A DNA stretch of 64,000 bases from Acanthosepion lycidas (Eukaryota > Mollusca > Cephalopoda > Sepiida > Sepiidae). Below are positions 54,890 to 64,000 of the stretch, in pieces. The position numbers were made by a program, and so were the translations under genes. Below the pieces are notes generated by a model, which ran no database searches, was not told the DNA's origin, and saw only the letters and a program-made list of their open reading frames with translations. Location: NCBI GenBank assembly GCA_963932145.1, contig OZ010596.1, positions 77,507,752-77,571,751 on the forward strand, read 5' to 3'. The stretch's first letter is position 1. The number at the start of each line of letters is the position of its first letter.

Positions 54890-55295
54890 TACCTATGCTG
54901 TAGTCCTGGGTATGACAATAAACTACTTCTGACAGCAAGGCCTCTGATTGAGAGATTGGAGGTTTTGAGAAACATGGAACTACCTCTTAATTGCTGTTGT
55001 TCCCAGGTCTACCCTGACCCAGGGTGGTAGGACCTATTAGGATCCCAGCTATAGGTAAATAGTGAACACTCAAACATAAACAAAACACTATAAAAATGCA
55101 TTTTTATATTAAAAATACCAGCAATACATTTTTATATATAAAATAGTATATTTTTAAAGCAAAATGCCTAGAAATAAATTTTATTGTAGAATTACCAACA
55201 ACACATTTTATAGCAAAATGACCAACAATATATTTTATCTGTAGTAGAAGGTATACAATTGCGTTCAAAATATATTTAGATATTTCTGAAGGAAA
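54890..55295 (-). repeat. Second copy of the 18.5-19.1-kb dispersed repeat
   Basis: The reverse complement aligns with 18,600-19,090 (ttgctgttgttcccaggtct, cagctataggtaaatagtga, accagcaatacatttttata, caaaatgaccaacaatatat, ttttatctgtag). One foldback arm is present. Confidence 0.7.
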
Positions 55296-55327
55296 TTGGT
55301 ATGCATAATATCTATATGAAAGTTTTG

Positions 55328-55414
55328 ATCTGACAAGGCTATTTAAGAACATGATTTGAAGATGCCTGTGAAAATGGCATCTTCAAATCATGTTCTTAAA
55401 TAGCCTTGTCAGAT
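55328..55414. repeat. Perfect 39-bp hairpin with 9-nt loop
   Basis: Left arm 55,328-55,366 (atctgacaaggctatttaag ... ttgaagatgcc) and right arm 55,376-55,414 are exact reverse complements around tgtgaaaat. Could be a short MITE or a transcribable hairpin. No TA or other target duplication is obvious. Confidence 0.95.
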
Positions 55415-55469
55415 GAAATTTCCTATGAAAATTGGAAAAAAAAAAAACGAGTTTGTCAATGTTTAACCT

Positions 55470-55918
55470 TTGTTCCCACCAAAAATGAATAAAAACGGTC
55501 TGTCAAAAGGTCTGTTATTCCCTTGATACTGCTATTACTGTATACAGTTTTGACTTCCTCGCCAATGTTTATTGTTTTAAAAAGTGATGATTACAAAACC
55601 CAAACAACTGAAAGTGGATTTACAAATTTTTTTATTCTTACAAAATGACAAAATATTAAAACACTATTTATTAGATTGCTTATTTACAAGAATAATTTTA
55701 TATTTTCAAGATTATAAAAAATATGTGAACCAACTATAATCAAATATTTATTATTTGCCATTTTATAAAGAAATAGATATGGGAGGAAATTATTTTTATT
55801 CATAAATTTATAAAAATGTCTGAAGAAGAAAATTTAAATAAACACAGAATAAGTAGTTGTAATTATAAAAAAATGCATTTTCCAGGCATTTCTTTTATTT
55901 TGCCTTGCCATATAAATT
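55470..55918 (+). repeat. Dispersed repeat D, left of the tandem array
   Basis: Matches 57,225-57,770 in order (gtcaatgtttaacctt, gtctgttattcccttgata, gaaagtggatttac, attttcaagattat, ccattttataaagaaat) with moderate divergence. So the two flanks of the array are old direct paralogues. Confidence 0.85.
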
Positions 55919-57179
55919 CACTAAAATAGGTTTAAGAGCATTTTACTATTTACTATTTTGATTATTTTGTAATTCATTATAAATTTTTAGATTTCTTTTC
56001 AAATTTATTTGGGCTTATAGCCATATCACATTGAAACACTGGTTCTTATATGATCACCAAAGTTAAGCAACATTGACCCTGGTCAGTACTTAGATGGGTC
56101 ACTAAAATAGGTTAAGAGCATTTTACTATTTACTATTTTGATTATTTTGTAATTCATTATAAATTTTTAGATTTCTTTTCAAATTTATTTGGGCTTATAG
56201 CCATATCACATTGAAACACTGGTTCTTATATGATCACCAAAGTTAAGCAACATTGACCCTGGTCAGTACTTAGATGGGTCACTAAAATAGGTTAAGAGCA
56301 TTTTACTATTTACTATTTTGATTATTTTGTAATTCATTATAAATTTTTAGATTTCTTTTCAAATTTATTTGGGCTTATAGCCATATCACATTGAAACACT
56401 GGTTCTTATATGATCACCAAAGTTAAGCAACATTGACCCTGGTCAGTACTTAGATGGGTCACTAAAATAGGTTAAGAGCATTTTACTATTTACTATTTTG
56501 ATTATTTTGTAATTCATTATAAATTTTTAGATTTCTTTTCAAATTTATTTGGGCTTATAGCCATATCACATTGAAACACTGGTTCTTATATGATCACCAA
56601 AGTTAAGCAACATTGACCCTGGTCAGTACTTAGATGGGTCACTAAAATAGGTTAAGAGCATTTTACTATTTACTATTTTGATTATTTTGTAATTCATTAT
56701 AAATTTTTAGATTTCTTTTCAAATTTATTTGGGCTTATAGCCATATCACATTGAAACACTGGTTCTTATATGATCACCAAAGTTAAGCAACATTGACCCT
56801 GGTCAGTACTTAGATGGGTCACTAAAATAGGTTAAGAGCATTTTACTATTTACTATTTTGATTATTTTGTAATTCATTATAAATTTTTAGATTTCTTTTC
56901 AAATTTATTTGGGCTTATAGCCATATCACATTGAAACACTGGTTCTTATATGATCACCAAAGTTAAGCAACATTGACCCTGGTCAGTACTTAGATGGGTC
57001 ACTAAAATAGGTTAAGAGCATTTTACTATTTACTATTTTGATTATTTTGTAATTCATTATAAATTTTTAGATTTCTTTTCAAATTTATTTGGGCTTATAG
57101 CCATATCACATTGAAACACTGGTTCTTATATGATCACCAAAGTTAAGCAACATTGACCCTGGTCAGTACTTAGATGGGT
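55919..57179. repeat. Tandem array of seven 180-bp units, half of each 5S-like
   Basis: Unit 1 is 181 bp (one extra t in ggtttaag); units 2-7 are 180 bp and look identical base for base. Each has about 93 nt of repeat-D sequence then 87 nt resembling 5S rRNA (gcttatagccatatcacatt ... caccaaagttaagcaacatt ... gtcagtacttagatgggt). The junction gggt/cactaaaat has one base of overlap. The last unit runs on into the rest of a 5S-type SINE. Could be real or an assembly repeat. Confidence 0.96.
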
Positions 57180-57230
57180 GCCTGCTTGGGAATATCAGGT
57201 GTAGTAAACAGATGGTGTAATGTATAACAG
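57180..57230 (+). mobile_element. Remainder of the 5S-type SINE after the array
   Basis: gcctgcttgggaatatcagg completes the 5S-like head and gatggtgtaatgtataacag is an A-box-like start of the tRNA unit. Then the SINE stops. Confidence 0.75.
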
Positions 57231-57770
57231 ATAACTTTTTGTCAATGTTTAACCTTGGTACCTAAAAATGATGTGTCAAAAGGTCTGTTATTCCCTTGAT
57301 ACTGCTATTATTGTATACATTTTTGACTCCCTTGCCAATATTTATTGTTTTAAAAAGCAATGATTACAATTTTAATAAAATCAAACAAATGAAAGTGGAT
57401 TTATACATTTTATTTTTTCTGAAGAATTGACAAGATATTAAAACATTATTTATTTATTAGATTGCTTATAATTATATATTTTCAAGATTATGAAAATATG
57501 TGAATCAACAATAATGAAATATTTATTACTTGCCATTTTATAAAGAAATTGATATGAGAAGAATTTTTTCTTCATAAATTTATAAAACTGCCTGCAAACA
57601 AGAAAATATAAACAAACATTTAATGACTAGTAACTTTATAAATTTTGAAAAAATGAGTTTTCTAAGCACGTAAATTTTCTAAAATAGTTTGAGAGTATCT
57701 CTTATATATTTTGATAATTTTGTAATTCTTTATAAATTTTGAATGAAAAGATTTCTTTTCAAATTTATTT
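57231..57770 (+). repeat. Dispersed repeat D, right of the tandem array
   Basis: Paralogous to 55,470-55,918 and to the non-5S part of the 180-bp unit (agatttcttttcaaatttat at 57,749). This shows that the SINE sat inside, or next to, a repeat-D copy before amplification. Confidence 0.82.
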
Positions 57771-58535
57771 ATTTATCTCTACCTGTAAAAGGCAGGATGT
57801 GTGTGTGCGTAACGAATGCATGGTCGCAATTTTCAACGGATTTGCACCAAAATTTACATGCACATGCTCCAAGTTAGTGGGAAGGCCAAGACCAACTTTG
57901 CATTTCCCAACTCCCATCGATAGTGGAAATAATCAATTTTTTTCATGCTTCTATGGCAGTTTTCATGTAGTTTGCGGCCATTTCCTACTGGCCAGAGTGA
58001 AAGCCTATAGCCGGCTGCCACGAATAGGCAGGAAGATTCTATTGGCCAGCATGAGAGCCAACAGCTGACTGACACGAATGTTAACTAGCATGCTAGCATG
58101 CAAAAAAAATCAATAGCTGCATTCATCACAAGTGGGGAAAAATTTAAATCTGCATGGCACTTTACTCCAATTGGCTCATTTGCTTGCTTAAACTCAATGT
58201 TGATTCTGATTCTGCAGAACTGGGTTGGGTGTGAAAAAGTATTTAACATTCTTTTTTAGTTCGGTTTTTCCAGTTACGAGTCCTTTTATAAAGCTGATCG
58301 TTTTGTGTTCATTTTGTTTAGTTCTTTTTTCGTAACAGATTTAATGTTTAGTATAGAGCTTAGCAGTGTGAGATAGGCAAGAAGTAAGGCATGTAGCAAC
58401 ATCAGCATGGCAAAGGGCAGTCCTTTAAAGTCAAGGAAGGACAAAAATATTTTAAGTCAAGTGATAGCGATTGCTGTATGAGTCATACGATTTTTGAATC
58501 AAGGACGGGCAACGCTGGGTCATGCTGCTAGTACA
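57771..58535 (+). mobile_element. Possible non-autonomous Helitron/Helentron
   Basis: The left part has atttatctctacctgtaaaa then ggcaggatgtgtgtgtgcgt; the right end has acgggcaacgctgggtcatg then ctgctagtac, a short imperfect hairpin followed by CTAGT, as at Helentron-type 3' ends. No Rep/helicase coding. A 109-codon frame at 57,739-58,068 lies within it but shows no domain. Confidence 0.5.
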
Positions 58536-58554
58536 ATGATAAATAATAAATATT

Positions 58555-58690
58555 TTTAAGAGTTAAATAATAAATATTGTATTGTACTTGGTCCACATAT
58601 TTTTATAATCTTGTAAATAAGAATTACTGATGGAAACAGTATACAGTATTTAGCTGTGTTAAGGGAATAACTGACCTTTTGATATGTTTT
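58555..58690 (-). repeat. Dispersed repeat D fragment, inverted
   Basis: The reverse complement reads aaaggtcagttattccctta ... tactgtatactgtttcc ... cttatttacaagattataaa, matching 55,510-55,715 with a deletion. Confidence 0.65.
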
Positions 58691-60985
58691 TTTTTTTTTT
58701 TTTTTTTTTTTTTTGAGGTGGGGGTTACGGCATGAAGATTAAACATTGCCCCAAATCTTTATTGTAAGGATGCAGGATATGTTAATAACAGTATATCTTC
58801 TTTACATGGTTAATAGAAAGTCAATAGAAAAATAAAAACACTGAAACCTGAAGTATTAAATTTAATATTTCCAATAAGCAAAATACTTTGCTGCATTTCA
58901 AAAACTAATTTAAAACTAATTTAAATTGACTGGAAAATTTTTTTTTTTTTTGCTAAAACAGGTGATTAGCACCTCTTGTTAGTCATCTTTCATTGCAATA
59001 TAATTCTCTTTATTAAAAATCTTTCAAAAATAAAATATTCTTTTCTAAAAATTTATTTGAGAAATATTAGCTGATTCAAAGCATAATTAATCTAATTTGA
59101 AATGAATATTATTTACTTTAAGTTTAAAATATCACAGAAATGCATTTGTTTAATCAGTAGCTGTGTTTTTAACTGACAGTAGCTATGTTGATATGTTTGA
59201 CAATGTTGTTCTACGGAGACTTTTTTGTAAAAATATAATTGAAGTAAATGGCCTGAGTGCCTTTTTTATTTCATTTTTAAATACTCAGTAATCTTTAAAA
59301 TTTAAGAAAATATTCTTCGTAATGTTTTATTGAATTTTAGAAATTTTGGCTTTAAATTTACTATAGGCATCTCTTATTTTTTGATAATGTTGTGTATGAT
59401 TGTCTGTACTTTTTAAAATATTGGTGTTTGATGATGTGTATTAACCTTTTTCATTTTTAATTAGCAAATATAGTTTTTACTTAATAATGATGTCATCAAA
59501 ATCACTGAAATTAATACAGAATTTTAAAAGATTTAAAACTTAATAAATTTTTCTAGTTAAAATTTAAAAAAAAATGAAAACAATTCTTGTAAAAATTCAT
59601 TTTGCCCATTGAAAATTTTTTTCGTATGGCAGTAGTATCCATAATATATCTTCATAAAAGCAATTAAAAGCTTTTCTAATTAAATGTCCTAGTTTTATTG
59701 CATATTTTTATTTTATGATTCAAAGAAGATTTTCGGTAAATGGTGTTTTTTTTGACAAAAAAAAATTGATTTAAATTCTCCAACATGTCCTGCTTTTAAC
59801 TAATATAAATATGAAGATCTCGAAATTTTAATTTCTTGAAATTTCCTAAAATTAAGTGAGGTGTAACAGATGTAAGTAAAAAAAAAAAAAAAAATATTTT
59901 TACCAAGATTTTCAAAAAAAAAAAATTTTCAAAAATAATTTCATTTGTGAATAAGTCCAGAAAATTTCAATAAAATTCAACAATTATTTGATTTTTGCAA
60001 GAATTTTGAAGTGTTTTTTACCTCAAAAACAGATGCTAAAATTTACCATACTGACCTTTGGCCCACCTGTTGATGCATGTAATACAAGATTTGTAACCAA
60101 AATTTAGAATGTGCAAGAAAGAATTAAAAATTGAATAAAATAATAAAAAAATACTTTGGTCTTTCTTCTTAATAACAACGAAGATTTTGATGATTAAACT
60201 TAGTTTTTTATCAAATTTGGTACCTTTTTTAGAAAATTTTTGGAGGTACCTAGTTTTATAGTACTGGATCATGAAAGAAGGCTTTGTTTTAAATGCAGGA
60301 TTTTTTAGAAACCATACATATGAAATTAAAACCAATAATTATCTAAATCACTTATAATTTAAGAAAATTGGTGTTGATTCTAATGTCGCATCCACATGAC
60401 ATCAAAATATTAAAATTAAAAAATTAATGTTCACATGACCTCCAAAATTTAAAATGATGCTTTATATTTAAAATACAAGTACAAAGTCCTCATTGGACTT
60501 TATCTCATCACAATGATTTAAATCCATCAGAACCTTGAAATGATTAATAAACATACATGAACTGTGGACAATTCCTTCATAATTTTAATCCTAACATCCA
60601 TAAATTAATCTATGAATTTTAGAAAATATTTAAAAATATAACAAGCAAAGTCTATTTTATTTAACAAAATTGTTGAATGCTAAAGGGTCAATATATAGAA
60701 ATATAAAAATCATATCAAACAAAAGAATTATAAATTAATTAACACCTTAAAATGTATTTACCGGATATATGTAGTAAGCACCTTTCCTTGAAAAATTGGA
60801 TAAAAGTCTAGAAATAGAAATTAGAAGAAACATGCAATGACTAAACATCCGGTTTAATTCTATTCTTTAATATCGTGAAAAAATTAAATATTTTGTGAAC
60901 TTTGAGATTTTTATGGATGATATGATACATTTTAAAAAAAAAAAAATTATATAGGGATGGCTCTGCCACGGGGTTGTATTATACT
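58691..60985. other. AT-rich region without a supportable gene
   Basis: Poly(T) at 58,688-58,713, and A/T runs throughout. 59,985-60,215 is an inverted copy of the 30.2-kb dispersed repeat. Other frames (99 codons at 60,335-60,036 minus) are composition-driven. Confidence 0.55.
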
Positions 60986-61829
60986 TGTTATGGTCCGGTT
61001 CCTTGTACCACGGTGATAGTCCAAGGTAGAACCAATAAAGAAGAACTCTAACACAGGTATGGAATAACACAGATATATTACAAACAGGAATATAGACAGA
61101 GAAGTAGAAAGTGTTAGTACGAACAATCAGGTTTAGTAGAGAGGACAATGTAGTCTCGACCAGTATTACTATTCCAATGTCTTGCAGTAATTGTCTGAAC
61201 GCGACTGTTTCGGACTGTCTCTGACTCGCTCGACTCTTGACTCAACTTGAACTACTGACTTTATTTAGTCACCCCCTGACATGGGCATCATGTGGCACAA
61301 GGCCAGTTTAACGTGGGATCTCCAAGCCCGTCGGCTCGGCCCTAAATATGCCCATTGAACCCGTATAAACGTGTTCAGGGTCGGTTAATCTCCCCGAAAG
61401 AGAATCCACCCTTTGGCGTAGCCTCTTTCGGGTTCCTCCCCGCCCGAAGGCAGAGAGTTCAACCGATCAGCTGATCGACTTGAACAACTGACGATATTCA
61501 GTCCCCCCCCCCACGAGGGTGTCATGTGGCACAAGGCCTTTTTAACGTGGGCTTTCTGAGCCCGTGGGCTTTCTGAGCCCGTGTGCTCGGCCAAAAATAT
61601 GCCCATTGAAACCGTATAAACGGGTTCAGGGCCGGTCTACCTCCCCGAAGGAGTTTCCGCCCTTCGGCGTAGCCTCCTTCGGGTTCCTCCCGTCCGTAGG
61701 AAGAGAGTACAACCGAACAGTTGCTCAAGTCAAAACTTGAGCGACTGACTCCCTGCCTACACCTGAGGTGCAGTATTTATTAAGCATGGAATAGTCCATT
61801 ATTATTATTATCGGTAAGATCCCATAACA
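60986..61829. mobile_element. Solo LTR with perfect 5-bp target duplication
   Basis: Starts tgttatggtccgg at 60,986 and ends gatcccataaca at 61,829, with atact on both sides (60,981-60,985 and 61,830-61,834). It has two copies of the structured module (about 61,265-61,490 and 61,505-61,735). No coding region, PBS or PPT inside, so it is a solo LTR or a short non-autonomous element. Confidence 0.92.
61390..61435. other. Conserved stem-loop in LTR module (hairpin 2)
   Basis: cccgaaagag (61,393-61,402) pairs with ctctttcggg (61,423-61,432), 10 bp. The sister at 61,644-61,653 / 61,674-61,683 uses cccgaaggag / ctccttcggg: both strands changed and pairing is kept. Confidence 0.8.
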
Positions 61830-61879
61830 ATACTCAAGGATGTAATTTATTTCCTGTTTTTAGTTTTGGAAACACATGG

Positions 61880-62235
61880 TCATATACCAATGAATGTGAA
61901 AATGTCATGGACAGAGCATGTAGTAAATAAGGAAGTTTTAAGGAGTATATTAACTATAAAGAAACCACTGCTAACAATCGGAAAGAAACAGCTGAAATAA
62001 GTGGAGCATAATGAGGAAAGAAGGCTTGGAGAATTTGATATGCATGGGGAATACTGATGGTAAGAGAAGCTGAGGAAAGCAATAAGAAACGAATTTGGCT
62101 CATTTGAGTAAACTGATAGGGGAATAAAGATCATAAAAACAAAAAGGGGTCATAAATTAGTAAGAATAATGCAACATAAGATAGGATGTTATGGGAAGCC
62201 ATGATCAGACACCTCCTGAAAGGATATGGCATACA
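61880..62235 (+). pseudogene. LINE family C, C-terminal fragment
   Basis: Frames give MSWTEHVVNKEVLRSI, IGKKQLK, HNEERRLGEFDMHGEY and at the end a WEAMIRHLLKGYGI-like segment, parallel to 13,040-13,350. Shifted frames; dead. Confidence 0.72.
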
Positions 62236-62264
62236 GTGAAAGAGATACTGTGCTTGTGTGTGGG

Positions 62265-62535
62265 TTTTAAATATTTCACCCCAAGCAAAGCTATAATGCC
62301 ACTAGGATGCAAGAGGGAAAGAAAGAGAGGACAATAAAAGAACAGGTTTCAAGGAGACAGAAGATGATGATTGATGCTACATTTAAATATTTTAATATCA
62401 TAGTTGATATGGAAACAGGAAGCCAGAAGAGTATTCCACAAGATGAAACTATTAGAATATAAATTACATTGAAATCATGACTTAGCTGCCAATCTAGTAC
62501 TTAAATTCAAGAAATGAAGATACCAAAAAGAAAAG
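62265..62535 (-). pseudogene. LINE family A, C-terminus and 3' end
   Basis: Minus strand: LNLSTRLAAKS, then CNLYSNSFILWNTLLASCF and IKIFKCSINHHLLSP-like pieces, ending LLHPSGIIALLGVK and the 3' terminus (tttcaccccaagcaaagc antisense, near 62,273). Confidence 0.82.
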
Positions 62536-62537
62536 AT

Positions 62538-62607
62538 GTGTGTGTGTGCGTATATAGATGCATTCGTATGCACACATTTTAAACCAATGTATGTATGTAC
62601 AGCTGTG

Positions 62608-62650
<43 letters not shown>

Positions 62651-62652
62651 GC
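62538..62652. repeat. TG/CA and (TA)n microsatellites
   Basis: tgtgtgtgtg at 62,538, cacaca run at 62,607-62,623 and (TA)n at 62,624-62,650. Tyr/Ile frames here are artefacts. Confidence 0.95.
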
Positions 62653-62739
62653 ATGCTCACATAAGTCTAACATGTCTGCTGGTTCTTTTAGTTGTCTAAT
62701 TCTCCTCTGTTCTATTATCTTGACGTCTTTCCACAAAGG

Positions 62740-63505
62740 TTAATGAACCACCATATACACTTCATACATGATCAGCTATACCTGATTTTAGTGTCTCTTC
62801 TTGGACTGCAGCCTTTTAGAATATTATTTTCACTAAAAATAGAATTGGCAAATTGAAAGTTTCAGGAATATTTTATTGGTCTGAAGGAACAAAAATAATC
62901 ATACATAATCTCCAAATCCTTGAAAGATTATTTTTTTTATAAAAATTCTACTGATGCACATATGATAAACATTTGACGGTCTAATTTTTTTTAAAACTTT
63001 TTTTTTATAATATATACCAATTATGTAGAAAATAGATAAAATGCAAATTGCTTTTCAGGGAGTATCAAGAAAGATCTTTATTCAAGGCAGTTCTGGCTTA
63101 GCTTTGTTCATAATTCTTTTTAACTTTATTCTAAAAGCTGTAATTTCAAAATTGGATTTAATCATGTTTTAGAAATTTTCAAAGACAAATGTTAAAAAAA
63201 GAAAGCCTACATGAAAGAATAGTACTGAAACGGGTTTGGACAGCAACTTTGTCAGCATTGGTCATGTGATGCAACTTGCATAATTTCTCTATGACTAGAA
63301 AAATACTTCTTTTCTGTAATAACACTAATTTATTCTGCATTATATCAAATACTTGACTATTTTTACCATTTTCTCTTTTGTGAGAATTGGAATTATAAAT
63401 AGAATTATGAATTATGTGAGGTTTGGGATTTTGAATGTTTAACTTTTCTCAAATTGTTTTCCATTCCTTGTCAGAAGTTGACTAATGTTATGAGGTCGTA
63501 TAATA
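62740..63505. other. No gene supported
   Basis: AT-rich sequence without a repeat family or open frame that I recognise. Confidence 0.5.
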
Positions 63506-63512
63506 AACAAAG

Positions 63513-63851
63513 TACTGTATTTGACGGCATATAAGATGCACCCCAATTTCAGCAGAGCAAATCAAGAAAAAATTAGTAATTAGTTAAACTAGTAAACCTA
63601 CATATAGCATATAAGAAGACACATGGGGCACCTCGAGGCGGTGTATTAGTTAGCAAGCTTGTCTCACTAGAACAATTACAACTGAGTAATGAGTTCAATT
63701 CTTACTGGGTACCCCAAACATTTGACCTTGTGCCACATCTAAGCTATGCTTGGAAAATCACTATAAGAAGACACAGGGAAATTTTTAAAAATATTTTTAG
63801 TAAAAAAAAAAAGAAAAAAAAAGTGTGCCTTATATGTTGTCAAATACGGTA
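63513..63851. mobile_element. Inverted-repeat MITE (hAT-like?) carrying a SINE
   Basis: Left end tactgtatttgacggcatat then aagatgcacc; right end gtgtgccttatatgttgtca then aatacggta. These are inverted repeats with a few mismatches. Removing the SINE leaves about 190 bp. Superfamily unsure. Confidence 0.75.
63624..63761 (+). mobile_element. tRNA-derived SINE with 14-bp target duplication
   Basis: Bounded by tataagaagacaca at 63,610-63,623 and 63,762-63,775. Head gcggtgtattagttagcaag (A-box-like), B box gagttcaattcttactgggt, end gaccttgtgccacatctaag. This is the best-bounded copy of the tRNA-SINE family seen as fragments through the window. Confidence 0.88.
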
Positions 63852-63884
63852 TTTGGATTAGCAATCTTATTTATATTGTTTTAA

Positions 63885-64000
63885 ATACAGAAGGTCCTCA
63901 GGTTATGTTGGACCTGGCATGTGACATTTTGTGGTTATGGCATCATCTCACATAGTATGATACGTATTGTTGCATTATATGAGGAAGACGACCATTATAT
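63885..64000. mobile_element. Possible DNA-transposon end at the window edge
   Basis: cagaaggtcctcaggttatg resembles a common MITE or Tigger-type terminus, but the other end is outside the window. Confidence 0.3.

Noticed and set aside
56013..57179. Functional 5S rRNA gene cluster
   Set aside because: The 5S-like part is only 87 nt, lacks the 3' third of 5S, has many substitutions and is joined to unrelated sequence; it derives from a SINE.
57739..58068. 109-codon + frame as a gene
   Set aside because: No recognisable domain, and it lies across the start of a probable non-autonomous mobile element.

Overview
This window looks like intergenic or intronic DNA from an animal genome. The sequence shows a dense, nested set of metazoan-type mobile elements, pol III-derived SINEs, simple repeats and a large satellite, with no intact host gene. 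The mix (5S-rRNA-headed SINEs, tRNA SINEs, several non-LTR families, Penelope-like fragments, mariner and Tc1 elements) would fit a mollusc, possibly a cephalopod. That placement is an inference from style, not proven here. Nearly all open reading frames are low-complexity or lie inside repeats; the only recognisable protein-coding signals are broken transposase, reverse transcriptase, integrase and GIY-YIG endonuclease fragments.

Layout. 1-8.38 kb: one tandem satellite with a 108-bp monomer, which from 3.67 to 7.77 kb becomes a hierarchical higher-order repeat (hexamer 647 bp, dodecamer 1294 bp). 8.6-9.7 kb: purine-rich DNA and microsatellites. 9.7-16.3 kb: a nest of LINE fragments holding a mariner (10.70-11.61 kb) and a solo LTR (14.57-15.51 kb), with 5S-type SINEs, a Penelope-like remnant and a tRNA-headed element that carries a hammerhead-ribozyme-like motif. 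16.6-27.2 kb: SINEs, a foldback repeat, short mariner-type MITEs and LINE 3' ends. 27.2-36.3 kb: very AT-rich DNA with three inverted-repeat elements and no gene I can support.

36.8-45.7 kb: LINE 3' ends, a complete-ended but dead Tc1-like transposon (38.51-39.95 kb), and a solo LTR inside a LINE. 46.2-48.1 kb: an internally deleted Ty3/gypsy-like element with both LTRs, itself hit by another LTR fragment. 48.4-49.4 kb: a LINE split by a target-site-duplicated SINE. 51.4-52.3 kb: a 24-bp polypyrimidine minisatellite. 52.8-54.4 kb: LINE fragments. 55.3 kb: a perfect 39-bp hairpin. 55.9-57.2 kb: seven 180-bp units, half 5S-like, six of them identical. 57.8-58.5 kb: a possible non-autonomous Helitron/Helentron. 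61-61.8 kb: a solo LTR with perfect 5-bp target duplication. 63.5-63.9 kb: a MITE with a SINE nested in it.

The most interesting signals are the satellite hierarchy, the young 5S-containing tandem array, stem-loops inside the LTR family that appear preserved by compensatory changes, and the tRNA-headed element with a hammerhead-like core and recurrent internal inversion. No computation was run: all identities come from reading the sequence, and family names are assigned from motifs.
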